Shown here: positions 1 through 7,991 of the stretch, one piece after another | Layout of the letters: each line of letters begins with the position of its first letter | Position numbering within the stretch: the first letter of the stretch is position 1 | NCBI GenBank assembly: GCA_964431365.1 | Contig: CAYSJJ010000008.1 | Coordinates: 1-64,000 of the forward strand | Source of the DNA: Geomobilibacter sp964431365 | GTDB lineage: Bacteria > Desulfobacterota > Desulfuromonadia > Geobacterales > DSM-12255 | DNA length: 64,000 nucleotides | Direction of reading: 5' to 3' | Position numbers and translations under genes: made by a program | The notes under the pieces: generated by a model | What the model was told of the DNA's origin: nothing | What the model saw: the letters and a program-made list of their open reading frames with translations, nothing else | Databases searched by the model: none

Positions 1-131
1 ATAAGGCGCTCCTGGACGCCATGCACTGGGCCGAAGAGGATGACCGGAACAGGGCATTGGATGCCGTTGAGCGAAGCATTGCGACTATCCGGAAGAATAT
101 TTTCCCGGTCATTATCGGTACCGGCGGCTGA
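1..131 (+). CDS. 3' end of an unidentified protein
   Basis: An open frame enters from the left edge (first full codon at base 3) and ends at a TGA at 129-131, giving about 42 C-terminal residues. They are charged and helical in character (the run HWAEEDDRNRALDAVERS) and end in a Gly-rich tail. No family is recognised from this fragment. The AT-rich stretch after the stop suggests the transcription unit ends here. Confidence 0.55.
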   Translation, partial: KALLDAMHWAEEDDRNRALDAVERSIATIRKNIFPVIIGTGG

Positions 132-285
132 TTATTGTTAGTATTTTCTAGTTTAATTCCGGGGCAATGGTGCTACTATTGCACCCGAAAGTGCGGACCG
201 CCCGTGGAGGAGTAGATGAAGTCCAGGGTGACGGGCACAAGCCGGCGGCACTGTTTTCTGAACGTGAAGAGGAGCTAGTGGAACC

Positions 286-1260
286 ATGAGCGAGAAAAGA
301 ATCGAAACCTATCCCATTCGCGGCATACGCTATTATACGCCGCCGGCAAGTGCGCTCCTGGTGGCACGGGACGGCAACGTCAGCATTCCGTACGGAGGGA
401 TACCGATACCGCTTCTGGAGGAGGATTTCGCGACGCTGGAGGACGCAACCCCTTCCTACGATGCCGTTGGCCGCGGGATTTATCAGGCGCTGCGGGCCAA
501 TCCGGACCTCCCGCAAGCCGAGCGTTACGCCCGCATCCTCAAGGAGGGATATCCCCACATCATAGCCGAACTGGGTACCCACATCATCATGCTGGATAAG
601 AAGGATGTGGAGGTGAGCTATATCGATCGGAAGATTTCCGCCCTTCGGATTCTGGCCCTTCTTGAGCCTGACAATCCGCACATCCCCTACCAGGTAGGGG
701 TGGCGCTCTTTGACCGCGGACTGCGTCTGTCGGGCCTGACCGACTCCACGGTGATAATCTACCGGGCCGAGCGGTACCTCCGGATCGCCCAAGGGCTTGA
801 TCCGGAGAATGCGGAGTTGTTGAACCTGCTGGGCGACGTGCTGTACTGTCTGGGAAAATACGAAGATGCCGCCTCATGCTGGCATGGTATACTTTCGCAA
901 CTCTCCGAGGCGGAGCGCCCCAAACTCGAGGCCCGTTTGGCACGGATGGCTGCCGGCGAACTCCCCAGGGTAGCGGTGGTGGATTATCTGGAAGCGGCAG
1001 GTGTCGCCTTTGACGCCTACACGCGCGAAGAGTATGACGAGGCGGCCGCTATCCTCCGGGACATTCTGGATGATCAGGTGTTTCGGAGTGAGTTTCCGGT
1101 GGCCGAACTCAGCTTTGTCCTCGGCTCGTGCTACTCCCGGCTTGCCATGCCGCGCGATGCCGAGTATTATTTCCGCCATGCCCTCGAACTCCGACCGGAT
1201 TACGAAGAGGCAACAAATGCCCTGGAGGCGCTGCAGAAGAAGGTAGCGTTCCCTCTCTGA
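286..1260 (+). CDS. TPR-repeat protein
   Basis: A 324-residue soluble protein with no signal peptide. The central and C-terminal parts (about 120-320) carry tetratricopeptide helices, such as the LDPENAELLNLLGDVLYCLGKYEDAASCW region and a final repeat ending in AMPRDAEYYFRHALELRPDY-type spacing. TPRs form protein-interaction scaffolds, so this is probably an adaptor, but no partner can be named. The ATG is preceded by GAGGAG at a workable distance. The first 100 residues match no motif I know. It may be co-transcribed with the small membrane protein 26 bp downstream. Confidence 0.85.
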   Translation: MSEKRIETYPIRGIRYYTPPASALLVARDGNVSIPYGGIPIPLLEEDFATLEDATPSYDAVGRGIYQALRANPDLPQAERYARILKEGYPHIIAELGTHIIMLDKKDVEVSYIDRKISALRILALLEPDNPHIPYQVGVALFDRGLRLSGLTDSTVIIYRAERYLRIAQGLDPENAELLNLLGDVLYCLGKYEDAASCWHGILSQLSEAERPKLEARLARMAAGELPRVAVVDYLEAAGVAFDAYTREEYDEAAAILRDILDDQVFRSEFPVAELSFVLGSCYSRLAMPRDAEYYFRHALELRPDYEEATNALEALQKKVAFPL

Positions 1261-1286
1261 GTGCGGAGTGGGTGGGAGTAGGATCA

Positions 1287-1385
1287 ATGTTCGGATACAG
1301 TGCAGCCGATTGGATTTTTATCGCCGGAGTCATGGTCGTGATCGTCATCTGCGTCGCGATCAGCGACATGCGGAAGAAACGTTAA
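1287..1385 (+). CDS. 32-residue single-pass membrane protein
   Basis: ATG at 1287 follows GGGAGTAGG, a good ribosome site. The product has one hydrophobic helix (about residues 9-26, WIFIAGVMVVIVICVAIS) and ends in the basic tail DMRKKR. That implies an inner-membrane peptide with a cytoplasmic C terminus. Function unknown. It is small, but the RBS, the helix and the positive tail together suggest a real gene. Confidence 0.55.
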   Translation: MFGYSAADWIFIAGVMVVIVICVAISDMRKKR

Positions 1386-1390
1386 AACAG

Positions 1391-1463
1391 GAGCGAGGAC
1401 CGAGGAAAAAGGCACGAGGGCCTATGATCTGCTTTTCGCCTCGATCCTTTATCCTCGCGCCTT
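1391..1463. repeat. Heptad-repeat intergenic element, inverted arms
   Basis: The left arm (1391-1422) reads as imperfect 7-mers GCGAGGA, CCGAGGA, AAAAGGC, ACGAGGG. The right arm (1439-1463), read on the other strand, is GCGAGGA, TAAAGGA, TCGAGGC. The arms can fold on each other around an AT-rich loop. It lies between the small membrane protein and the next membrane protein. Confidence 0.55.
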
Positions 1464-1476
1464 CTTTGGAGTGGTG

Positions 1477-1923
1477 ATGACCGAGATCGATGATACCGAA
1501 GAGCGCCGTCCTCTGGGACTGACCCTTTTGACAGGGCTTTACCTCTTTTTTTTCCTGGTCTCTGCCTCCACCTTCGGTAACCCGTATCCATACCTCGGGA
1601 CCATCTATGTCGGTTTTCCGGCGAAGATGCTCGCGTTTACCGACGCCATTATCTGCCTCTACCTGTTTCTCGGCACCACGAAGCGGCAGCGCCTCACCTG
1701 GTACCTGTTGATCGGCTACAATCTGTTTCAGGTAGTGAATACCATAGCCAACCTGAGCCTGATCAAGATGGCCGACCTGGAGCGGCAACTGGGGTCTCGG
1801 GTCAGCCAGGAATCCCTCTGGACCAACAACGTGGCCGCCGCCCTTGCCATTCTGCTGTTGACCCAGTTTATCTACCGACACCGGGACGACTATTTCACCA
1901 ATCGGCACTGGTACTTGTTTTAA
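1477..1923 (+). CDS. Four-helix membrane protein, unknown function
   Basis: About 148 residues from the ATG at 1477. GTG codons at 1471 and 1474 are in frame, but GGAG at 1468-1471 is best spaced for the ATG. Four hydrophobic stretches are visible, at about 16-33, 50-67, 75-95 and 120-135, separated by short polar loops, and the protein ends in HRDDYFTNRHWYLF. This fits a small integral inner-membrane protein. No catalytic motif is seen and I do not recognise the family. Confidence 0.7.
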   Translation: MTEIDDTEERRPLGLTLLTGLYLFFFLVSASTFGNPYPYLGTIYVGFPAKMLAFTDAIICLYLFLGTTKRQRLTWYLLIGYNLFQVVNTIANLSLIKMADLERQLGSRVSQESLWTNNVAAALAILLLTQFIYRHRDDYFTNRHWYLF

Positions 1924-1996
1924 GGCAAGCAGTCAGAAGCTTGACGGGGATTTCCCCGGCCTTCTTGCCGGCTGTCGATGAGTGGAGCTTTGCGAC

Positions 1997-2875
1997 GTGA
2001 CCAACAATCCTGAACCTGTACAACAGAGCAACGGCGAAGGGCTTTTCGCCAAGATCGTGCATGGCCTGACGCGCCCCATCTTCGGCAATGCCGACGACGA
2101 CACGAACTGCATCAACCTTTCGGAAACCCGCGGGGTCTCCATCCGGATCGAGAAGCTGAACAAGTCCTTCGGCGACAACCATGTCCTGAAGGATATCGAT
2201 CTGGAGATCCGAAGCGGCGAGACCTTCTCCATCATCGGTCCATCCGGCACCGGCAAGAGCGTCCTTCTGAAGCATATCGTAAAACTGGTAAGCCCTGACA
2301 GCGGCGAGATCTACATCGACGATCATCCCATCTTCAGCCAGCTCAACGGCGAGAAGCCCACCTATCGCTACAGCATGGTGTTTCAGTCGTCGGCCCTGTT
2401 CAATTCGCTTACCGTCGGGGAGAACGTGGGGCTCTGGCTGCGGGAAAAGCGCGTCTGCAAGGAGCAGAGGATACGCCAGATCATCGCCGAAAAACTGACC
2501 CTGGTCGGTCTGGAAGGGAAGGAAGGGCTCCGTACGGCCGAACTGTCAGGGGGCATGAAAAAAAGGGTGGCCATTGCCCGTTCGCTGGCGATGAATCCTG
2601 ACCTGATCCTGTACGACGAGCCGACTGCCGAACTCGACCCGATCAATACCGATGAATTGGCCAACACCATCCTGCAGTTGAAGGAAAACACCCGGAACAC
2701 GACGGTCATCGTCACCCACGACCTCAATTTCGCCCTCTACATCTCCGACCGGATCGCCATGATCTCCGACGGCAGGATCGCCGAAGTGGGTACGCCGGCC
2801 GAAATAAAGGCAAGCGAGAATCCGGTGGTAAAGGGCTTCATCTACACCACCACCAAGGGGATCAAGGGGGACTGA
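1997..2875 (+). CDS. ABC transporter ATPase, MlaF/Ttg2A-like
   Basis: A cytoplasmic ATP-binding subunit of about 292 residues. Walker A is GPSGTGKS, the signature is LSGGMKKR and Walker B is LILYDEP followed by the H-loop THD. The LSGGMxKR signature and YDEPTAELDPI are typical of the MlaF family, which powers phospholipid transfer between outer and inner membranes. No mlaE, mlaD or mlaC homologue is next to it, so the partner must be elsewhere. The first about 50 residues are a non-conserved extension. GTG 1997 is chosen because GGAG at 1984-1987 precedes it; GTG 1982 is also in frame but has no ribosome site. Confidence 0.8.
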   Translation: MTNNPEPVQQSNGEGLFAKIVHGLTRPIFGNADDDTNCINLSETRGVSIRIEKLNKSFGDNHVLKDIDLEIRSGETFSIIGPSGTGKSVLLKHIVKLVSPDSGEIYIDDHPIFSQLNGEKPTYRYSMVFQSSALFNSLTVGENVGLWLREKRVCKEQRIRQIIAEKLTLVGLEGKEGLRTAELSGGMKKRVAIARSLAMNPDLILYDEPTAELDPINTDELANTILQLKENTRNTTVIVTHDLNFALYISDRIAMISDGRIAEVGTPAEIKASENPVVKGFIYTTTKGIKGD

Positions 2876-2879
2876 AGCA

Positions 2880-2960
2880 GTTCAAAGTTCGATGTTCACG
2901 GTTCAATGTCGAATCTGACAATCATACATAACCTTAAACCTTGAACTTGAACCTTGAACG
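2880..2960. repeat. Second heptad-repeat intergenic element
   Basis: The left arm, 2880-2914, reads GTTCAAA, GTTCGAT, GTTCACG, GTTCAAT, GTCGAAT. The right arm, 2930-2960, carries the complementary units (CCTTAAA, CCTTGAA, CTTGAAC and so on). The two arms face each other across about 15 bp. It fills the space between the ATPase gene and the cytochrome gene and would form a long imperfect hairpin in RNA. Confidence 0.6.
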
Positions 2961-2978
2961 CGCAGAAGGAGGGGACGG

Positions 2979-3968
2979 TTGCCGCGACATTTACAGCAGG
3001 CAGTATTCATAGCACTCCTGGCCCTGGGGCTCCTTGCCTGCAGCGAACTGAAACAGAGCAGGCCGATCCTGCCGGTTCGCGAATATGAGCGGCTGATCGT
3101 GGGGCGCCTCGACGCGGAGTATGTGGGGACCGAAAACTGCGTCTCCAAGTGCCACAAACACGACAAAATTACCGAGGATTTCCTCCACAGCGTCCACGGA
3201 GAGCAGCTCACCCCGGAGACCGGTCTGCCCTTGGTCAACTGCGAGTCGTGCCACGGTCCTGGCAGCCTCGCCATCGAGAAGATCGACGAGCAGATCGCCC
3301 GGGATGGCGAGGCCAAGGCAAAGTGCGACACCTCCAAGTTTCTCGACATCATGCACCTCCCTCCCCAGGCCCAGTCCCTTATCTGCCTGAAATGCCACTC
3401 TGCCGCCTCAATCCCGACCATTGCCCACTGGAATGCCAGTCCCCATGCCTTGAACGACGTCAGCTGCTTCGACTGTCACAAGCTCCATCGGGGGCCCCGG
3501 CAGAAGGTCAGTCGCGACGAGATATCCGAACTCTGCTACACCTGCCATCCCGAGGTGAAGGCCCAGAATTCGTTGATGTCCCATCATCCCCTGCAGGAGA
3601 AGAAGATGTCCTGCGTCGACTGCCATGACGCCCACGGATCGACCCAGGAGAAGCTGCTCAAAGGGAGTACGCCCAAAGAGACCTGTACCCGCTGCCATAT
3701 GGAGAAACAGGGGCCTTTCGTCTTCGAACATGGTGATGTCACCGAGAACTGCGCCAACTGTCATGCCCCCCATGGTTCGGTGAGCCCGCCGCTGTTGAAT
3801 GCTGCCATGCCGTTCCTCTGTCTGCAGTGCCACAATGCCCACAGCGTTGACAATGCATCCGGCAACAGACAGCTTTTTGTCAACCGCTGCACCGACTGCC
3901 ACTCCCAGGTTCACGGCTCCGATATCCCTTCGCCAGGGGTAACCGGAGGCGGGACCCTGCGCCAGTGA
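2979..3968 (+). CDS. Decaheme c-type cytochrome lipoprotein, DmsE/MtrA family
   Basis: 329 residues. Nine CXXCH motifs (CESCH, CLKCH, CFDCH, CYTCH, CVDCH, CTRCH, CANCH, CLQCH, CTDCH) plus a first site with three spacer residues, C54-V-S-K-C58-H59. That makes ten hemes, the DmsE/MtrA count. The N terminus is a lipoprotein signal with lipobox LLAC (Cys21), so the protein should be membrane-anchored. Family members carry electrons from the periplasm through an outer-membrane barrel. The next gene, 7 bp on, is such a barrel, so the two probably form a porin-cytochrome conduit. TTG at 2979 is set by the strong AAGGAGGGG just before it. Confidence 0.9.
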   Translation: MPRHLQQAVFIALLALGLLACSELKQSRPILPVREYERLIVGRLDAEYVGTENCVSKCHKHDKITEDFLHSVHGEQLTPETGLPLVNCESCHGPGSLAIEKIDEQIARDGEAKAKCDTSKFLDIMHLPPQAQSLICLKCHSAASIPTIAHWNASPHALNDVSCFDCHKLHRGPRQKVSRDEISELCYTCHPEVKAQNSLMSHHPLQEKKMSCVDCHDAHGSTQEKLLKGSTPKETCTRCHMEKQGPFVFEHGDVTENCANCHAPHGSVSPPLLNAAMPFLCLQCHNAHSVDNASGNRQLFVNRCTDCHSQVHGSDIPSPGVTGGGTLRQ

Positions 3969-3975
3969 GGTGAGC

Positions 3976-6099
3976 ATGCGTTCTCGACGAAATGCAGAGC
4001 GTTTTTCAGCTGCTGCGGGCAAGGGGCGGGCCGTACTCCTATCCCTGCTGCTGGCCCTTTGCACCCATCTTCCCTGTTCGGCAGCGACCGGCAACGAAGG
4101 GTCCCTTGAGCCTGCGGAAGAGGGGGTTGAGGTAATCGACGACCAGGGGGGGAAGCCGGCTGAGAGCAGCACAACCCCGCGGCATACCCAGCTGGAGGGG
4201 GGAGTGGGCTACCGGCTCTTCTCGCGGGACGGATACGGTGGCCGTGCCGCTCCCTATGAGGATTTTCGTCCCGGCCCCACCGGCAGGCTCTCGTTCAACA
4301 ATCTCGACCGGAAGCTCAAATACTCCCTGGACGGTGCCTTTCAGAGCGACAGGGAGTATCACGGCGAATTCCTTTTCGACCAGGCCGGCGATTACCGCAT
4401 TAACCTCCGGACCGAATCGCTTTGGCACAACCTGGATCAGAAGCCGCTCTTCTCGCCCAATTTCCAGTTTGGCCGGGCCGACTCCTTTACCTCGCTCGCC
4501 GATTATGTCGCGCTGCCCGACCCGGCAGCCACCTACGGTCTCAGGGTCGAACAGGATCAGGCCCGGGCCAGGATCAAGATTCACGAGTGGCCGCTCCATC
4601 TCAACCTCGGGTATTGGCGGCTGCTGCGGGAGGGAACGGCCCAACTCCGCTATGCCGATGCAGCCTTCGAAGGCCCCTTGAATACGGTGAATGGGAAGGC
4701 GCGGACTGTCAACCGTGAGACCCACGAAGGGGAGGCAGGTTTCGATGCCCACCTCGGTCCGATAGACCTGATCTATTCGTTCCAGATCAGGGAGTTCACG
4801 GACGGCGGAATACCGCGCGATCCCTTTGTCGCCCGGACCGATACGGCCGGGGTACCGGTACGCGGGGCCGGTCTGCAGGAGCACAACGAGAGTCCTGACA
4901 GCCGTTTCCTCGCCCACACGGTAAAGGCCCATACGTCGTTGTCCGGAGGGTTGGTTGGCGCGGCATCGTACACCTACGGCCGGCGTCTGAATCGGTCTGC
5001 CCTGTCCGACGTCCGCGGGGCCGACAGCGTATCCCAGACGCTGAACAACATGGCCGGTGACCTTACCTATACCCCCTGCAAGGAGTTTACGCTGGGACTC
5101 AAATTCCGCCGTCAGGAGATCGACAGCGACACCCCCGCAACCATTGTCAGCGCCTTCGCCCTGCCGTCCACCACTGTTCCGGTCCGTCCCCCCATCGATA
5201 CCACGAAGGATGTGATAACCACGACGCTGACCATCCGCCCGACCCCGCTCATGACCGTCAAGGGTGAATACCGTGGGGAGTTCATCCACCGTGACATTGT
5301 CCATGATCTCGATCCCGCTGTCGGGTGGAAGCTTCCGGAAAATGCCGAGACCCATCGCGGGACAATCGCGTTCCTGAGCCGGCCGCTCAAGGGGCTTCGG
5401 CTCAAGGCCCAGTACAGTTATACCGCCATCACCCACCCCTCCTACGATACATCACCCGATGAGCGACACGACGGCGAACTGCAGGCGAGTTACACGAGTC
5501 CGAACCGATGGGGTGGGACGGTCAATTACCGTGCCAGGAGGGATACCCGGGAAGGGATCGCCAGGACCGAGCTCCTTGCCAGAGTCACCCAGCAGGCACT
5601 GCAGTTTACGACCATTCCCTACCAGTCGCTTCTCGCCCGCGATGAAGCGTCGGATACCGTTACTGCCAGCGTATGGATCATGCCGATAGACCGGCTGACC
5701 CTGTCCGGAGGCTACGCCCTGCTCAGGAGTCGGGCCGAGCAGGGGGTGCTCCTGACGAGCGTGGCGCCGCTGGTGCAGGATGCAGCCAGCTATACCAGCC
5801 AGGCCCAGGTATGGACCGTCGGAAGCAGTTTCCGCCCGATCGACCGGCTTGACCTCTCGTTGCAGCTGCAGCATATCCGCTCCTTCGCGGAGTTCTCCCC
5901 CCTAATGACGGCCGGAATCAGCGAGATATCCCGCAGTTCCACCGAAGAGAACAGTCTGACGGCCCGCGCCGACTATCGATTCAACAGGAACTATTCCTGC
6001 AACGCGCAGTACGCACTCCGTGATTACAACGACAGGATTTCATCCCTTTACGAAGGTACGGTCCACTCCGTGACCGCCTTCCTGACCGCCACCTGGTGA
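3976..6099 (+). CDS. MtrB/PioB-family outer-membrane beta-barrel
   Basis: About 707 residues with an N-terminal signal peptide (basic start, then LLSLLLALCTHLPCSA). The rest is alternating polar and aromatic strands typical of a large barrel, ending SVTAFLTATW with a terminal aromatic, the usual BAM recognition feature. The length matches MtrB/PioB proteins, which sheath the decaheme cytochrome and let it span the outer membrane. ATG 3976 is preferred over GTG 3970 because GAGG lies 5 nt before it. I see no extracellular MtrC-like cytochrome gene beside it, so the arrangement is the two-gene PioAB/MtoAB type. Confidence 0.85.
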   Translation: MRSRRNAERFSAAAGKGRAVLLSLLLALCTHLPCSAATGNEGSLEPAEEGVEVIDDQGGKPAESSTTPRHTQLEGGVGYRLFSRDGYGGRAAPYEDFRPGPTGRLSFNNLDRKLKYSLDGAFQSDREYHGEFLFDQAGDYRINLRTESLWHNLDQKPLFSPNFQFGRADSFTSLADYVALPDPAATYGLRVEQDQARARIKIHEWPLHLNLGYWRLLREGTAQLRYADAAFEGPLNTVNGKARTVNRETHEGEAGFDAHLGPIDLIYSFQIREFTDGGIPRDPFVARTDTAGVPVRGAGLQEHNESPDSRFLAHTVKAHTSLSGGLVGAASYTYGRRLNRSALSDVRGADSVSQTLNNMAGDLTYTPCKEFTLGLKFRRQEIDSDTPATIVSAFALPSTTVPVRPPIDTTKDVITTTLTIRPTPLMTVKGEYRGEFIHRDIVHDLDPAVGWKLPENAETHRGTIAFLSRPLKGLRLKAQYSYTAITHPSYDTSPDERHDGELQASYTSPNRWGGTVNYRARRDTREGIARTELLARVTQQALQFTTIPYQSLLARDEASDTVTASVWIMPIDRLTLSGGYALLRSRAEQGVLLTSVAPLVQDAASYTSQAQVWTVGSSFRPIDRLDLSLQLQHIRSFAEFSPLMTAGISEISRSSTEENSLTARADYRFNRNYSCNAQYALRDYNDRISSLYEGTVHSVTAFLTATW

Positions 6100-6119
6100 C
6101 GGAACAACGGTTTCCATTC

Positions 6120-7055
6120 ATGCGCAACGGCTTCATCGCACTCCTGATAACGGCGCTCTTCTTCACGCTCGCCCTGCCGGCAAGTACTGCGGAACGGATG
6201 ATTGGCGTGGTCCTGAGCGGCGATCTCCCCCGTTACCGGGAGGCGCACCGTGCCTTTGTCAAGGCCCTTGCCCAGCAGGGCTACGGACATGAAAATCTCG
6301 GGATAGTTCTGCAGGTTCCGAACCCGGACCAGCTCTCCCTGGGGAATGCCGTCAGGAAGTGTTCCGCCCTTGGTGTCGATATGATCGTCGCCTATGGCGC
6401 GCCGGCAGCCCAGGCGGCCATACGGGAAGGGGGAGGCGTGCAGGTGCTCTATGCCGATGTCTACGGTCCCGTCGAGACCGGCATTGCCAAGGCCAAGGGG
6501 GCGGTCGGCGTTTCCGCCAAGGTCCCGCTGGTGACGCTGCTCAAAACCGCCGCCGAGTACCGTCCCTGCCGGACCATCGGCGTCGTCTACTCTTCACGGG
6601 AGATCGGTACGGTGGTGCAGTTGAAGGAGGTGCAGCGGTATGCCGCCACTATCGGTGCTAAGGTTCAGGAGCTGAACGTCACCAGCCTGGCGGGCCTTGA
6701 AGAAAGGCTTGCGGCCCAGCTCCCCAAAATCGATACCCTCTTCGTGAGTGAGTCCGTGGTGGCTGGCCGGAATTTCGACCGGATCATCCACCTCGCCCGG
6801 GAGGCGAAGGTCCCGGTTCTTTCCACCATGCCGGGCGCCTGTGAAAAAGGGGCGCTGGCGTCCCTCGAGATAAGTCCGACGGAGCAGGGAGAGCTGGCCG
6901 CCGAGCAGGCCTTCCGCCTGTTCGGTAGGGGGGTGCCGACGGCCCTGCGTCAGCCCAGGCAGATCGACCTGGTGATCAATCTGAAGACAGCAAAGGCCCT
7001 TGACCTGACTATCCCTTTCCAGGTATTAAGTATGGCTACTCGCGTAGTCAAGTGA
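6120..7055 (+). CDS. ABC-type substrate-binding protein (PF04392-like)
   Basis: About 311 residues starting with a clear signal peptide (MRNGFIALLITALFFTLALP, cleavage after STA), so periplasmic. The body has the two-lobe periplasmic-binding fold pattern seen in the ABC_sub_bind family: an N-terminal GVVLSGDLPRYREAHRAF strand-helix, VDMIVAYGAPAAQAA and a second lobe with TIGVVYSSRE. No permease or ATPase is adjacent. GTG 6096, overlapping the barrel stop, is an in-frame alternative start and would couple translation to the conduit genes. A sensory or accessory role to the conduit is possible but is inference only. Confidence 0.75.
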   Translation: MRNGFIALLITALFFTLALPASTAERMIGVVLSGDLPRYREAHRAFVKALAQQGYGHENLGIVLQVPNPDQLSLGNAVRKCSALGVDMIVAYGAPAAQAAIREGGGVQVLYADVYGPVETGIAKAKGAVGVSAKVPLVTLLKTAAEYRPCRTIGVVYSSREIGTVVQLKEVQRYAATIGAKVQELNVTSLAGLEERLAAQLPKIDTLFVSESVVAGRNFDRIIHLAREAKVPVLSTMPGACEKGALASLEISPTEQGELAAEQAFRLFGRGVPTALRQPRQIDLVINLKTAKALDLTIPFQVLSMATRVVK

Positions 7056-7100
7056 TATAGTCACGCCCAGTGCGGCCCCCGCAGCGGGCTTCGGTACCTT

Positions 7101-7508
7101 ATGGGAAACATCCTGATGATCGACGACGACCAGGCATTCACCAATATCCTGGACGCGTACATTCAGCAGTACTACCCCTACCTCACGGTGAAGGTCTGCA
7201 ACGATCCTGTGACGGCCCTTGCCGTCATCAAACAGGGATGTCTCGACCTGTTGCTGATTGACCTGGAAATGCCCAAGCTGGACGGCATGAAGGTCTTTGC
7301 CTATGCACTCGACTCCGGGGTCGACAAGAACCGCATCGTCATCCTCTCCGGTCGGGACGTGGACTATCTGCACGATACCTTCCCCATGGGGACCTGTCTG
7401 GCAGTCCTGAACAAATTCGAGGCAAAGCAGAAAGCGGTGTTGGAGATGATCTTCGGTTCGCTGAACAGGAAGGCGGAGGTCAAGAGCAGGCAGGCCGAAG
7501 GCGGTTAG
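7101..7508 (+). CDS. Stand-alone response-regulator receiver
   Basis: 135 residues made of one CheY-like domain: acidic triad D8-D9-D10, phospho-acceptor D54 in LIDLEMP, the conserved Ser in VILSGRD and the Lys in LNKFE. There is no output domain; only a short charged tail follows. It should act as a phosphorylation switch for a partner made elsewhere. No histidine kinase lies nearby. It follows the binding-protein gene by 45 bp and may be in the same transcript. Confidence 0.88.
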   Translation: MGNILMIDDDQAFTNILDAYIQQYYPYLTVKVCNDPVTALAVIKQGCLDLLLIDLEMPKLDGMKVFAYALDSGVDKNRIVILSGRDVDYLHDTFPMGTCLAVLNKFEAKQKAVLEMIFGSLNRKAEVKSRQAEGG

Positions 7509-7537
7509 GGGCGCTCAGGCTGTACGGGGAGGGATGT

Positions 7538-7936
7538 GTGACGATGAGCGGGAAAAAGCTCGTTTTGACGATCTATGGACAGAACCATATCCGGCCCGAC
7601 TGGCAGGTGGACCTCGCCGGTCCTTCCTTTCAGGAGTTCTGCCAGCGGTTGGGCGATGAACTGCGACGTTTCGGTATCGATTTCAGTGCCGATTACAACC
7701 CGGCATTCACTATCGACATAACAAGTTACGCCGATCTCCTGAACGCGGTCAGGATCTCTTCCCCGGCCGACGGCCTCGCCAATCGCTGCGTGGGACATGT
7801 GATCGGTAAAAGCGAGCGTCTGGACCTGCTGGAGGATATCCGACGCGCGGTGAACCGTGTTGCCTTCGCCCCCGAGACCATTCCGCCGGACGAACACAAT
7901 CGTCGGGTCTGTCATAACTGCGGTTGCGGCTGTTAG
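7538..7936 (+). CDS. Unknown protein with a cysteine-rich C-terminal tail
   Basis: 132 residues, soluble, no signal peptide. The body is ordinary mixed alpha/beta sequence, while the last eight residues are CHNCGCGC (four Cys), a compact possible metal or Fe-S ligand. GTG 7538 lies 5 nt after GGAGG; ATG 7544 is in frame with a longer gap. I do not recognise the family. A terminator follows immediately, so this probably ends the operon that starts at the cytochrome. Confidence 0.7.
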   Translation: MTMSGKKLVLTIYGQNHIRPDWQVDLAGPSFQEFCQRLGDELRRFGIDFSADYNPAFTIDITSYADLLNAVRISSPADGLANRCVGHVIGKSERLDLLEDIRRAVNRVAFAPETIPPDEHNRRVCHNCGCGC

Positions 7937-7948
7937 AAGGCTGCAAGG

Positions 7949-7991
7949 AGTGAAGGGGCGAACGGTGAAAACCGTGGTTCGTTCACTTTTT
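7949..7991 (+). terminator. Intrinsic terminator after the Cys-tail gene
   Basis: An interrupted hairpin: AGTGAA with TTCACT, and GAACGGT with ACCGTGGTTC around a GAAA loop, followed by TTTTTA. The T run overlaps the stop codon of the convergent phosphoesterase gene. Confidence 0.65.

Noticed and set aside
4039..5436. Long minus-strand ORF (465 codons) under the barrel gene
   Set aside because: It is antisense to a well-supported barrel with signal peptide and terminal aromatic. GC-rich third positions produce such shadows. No ribosome site or domain.
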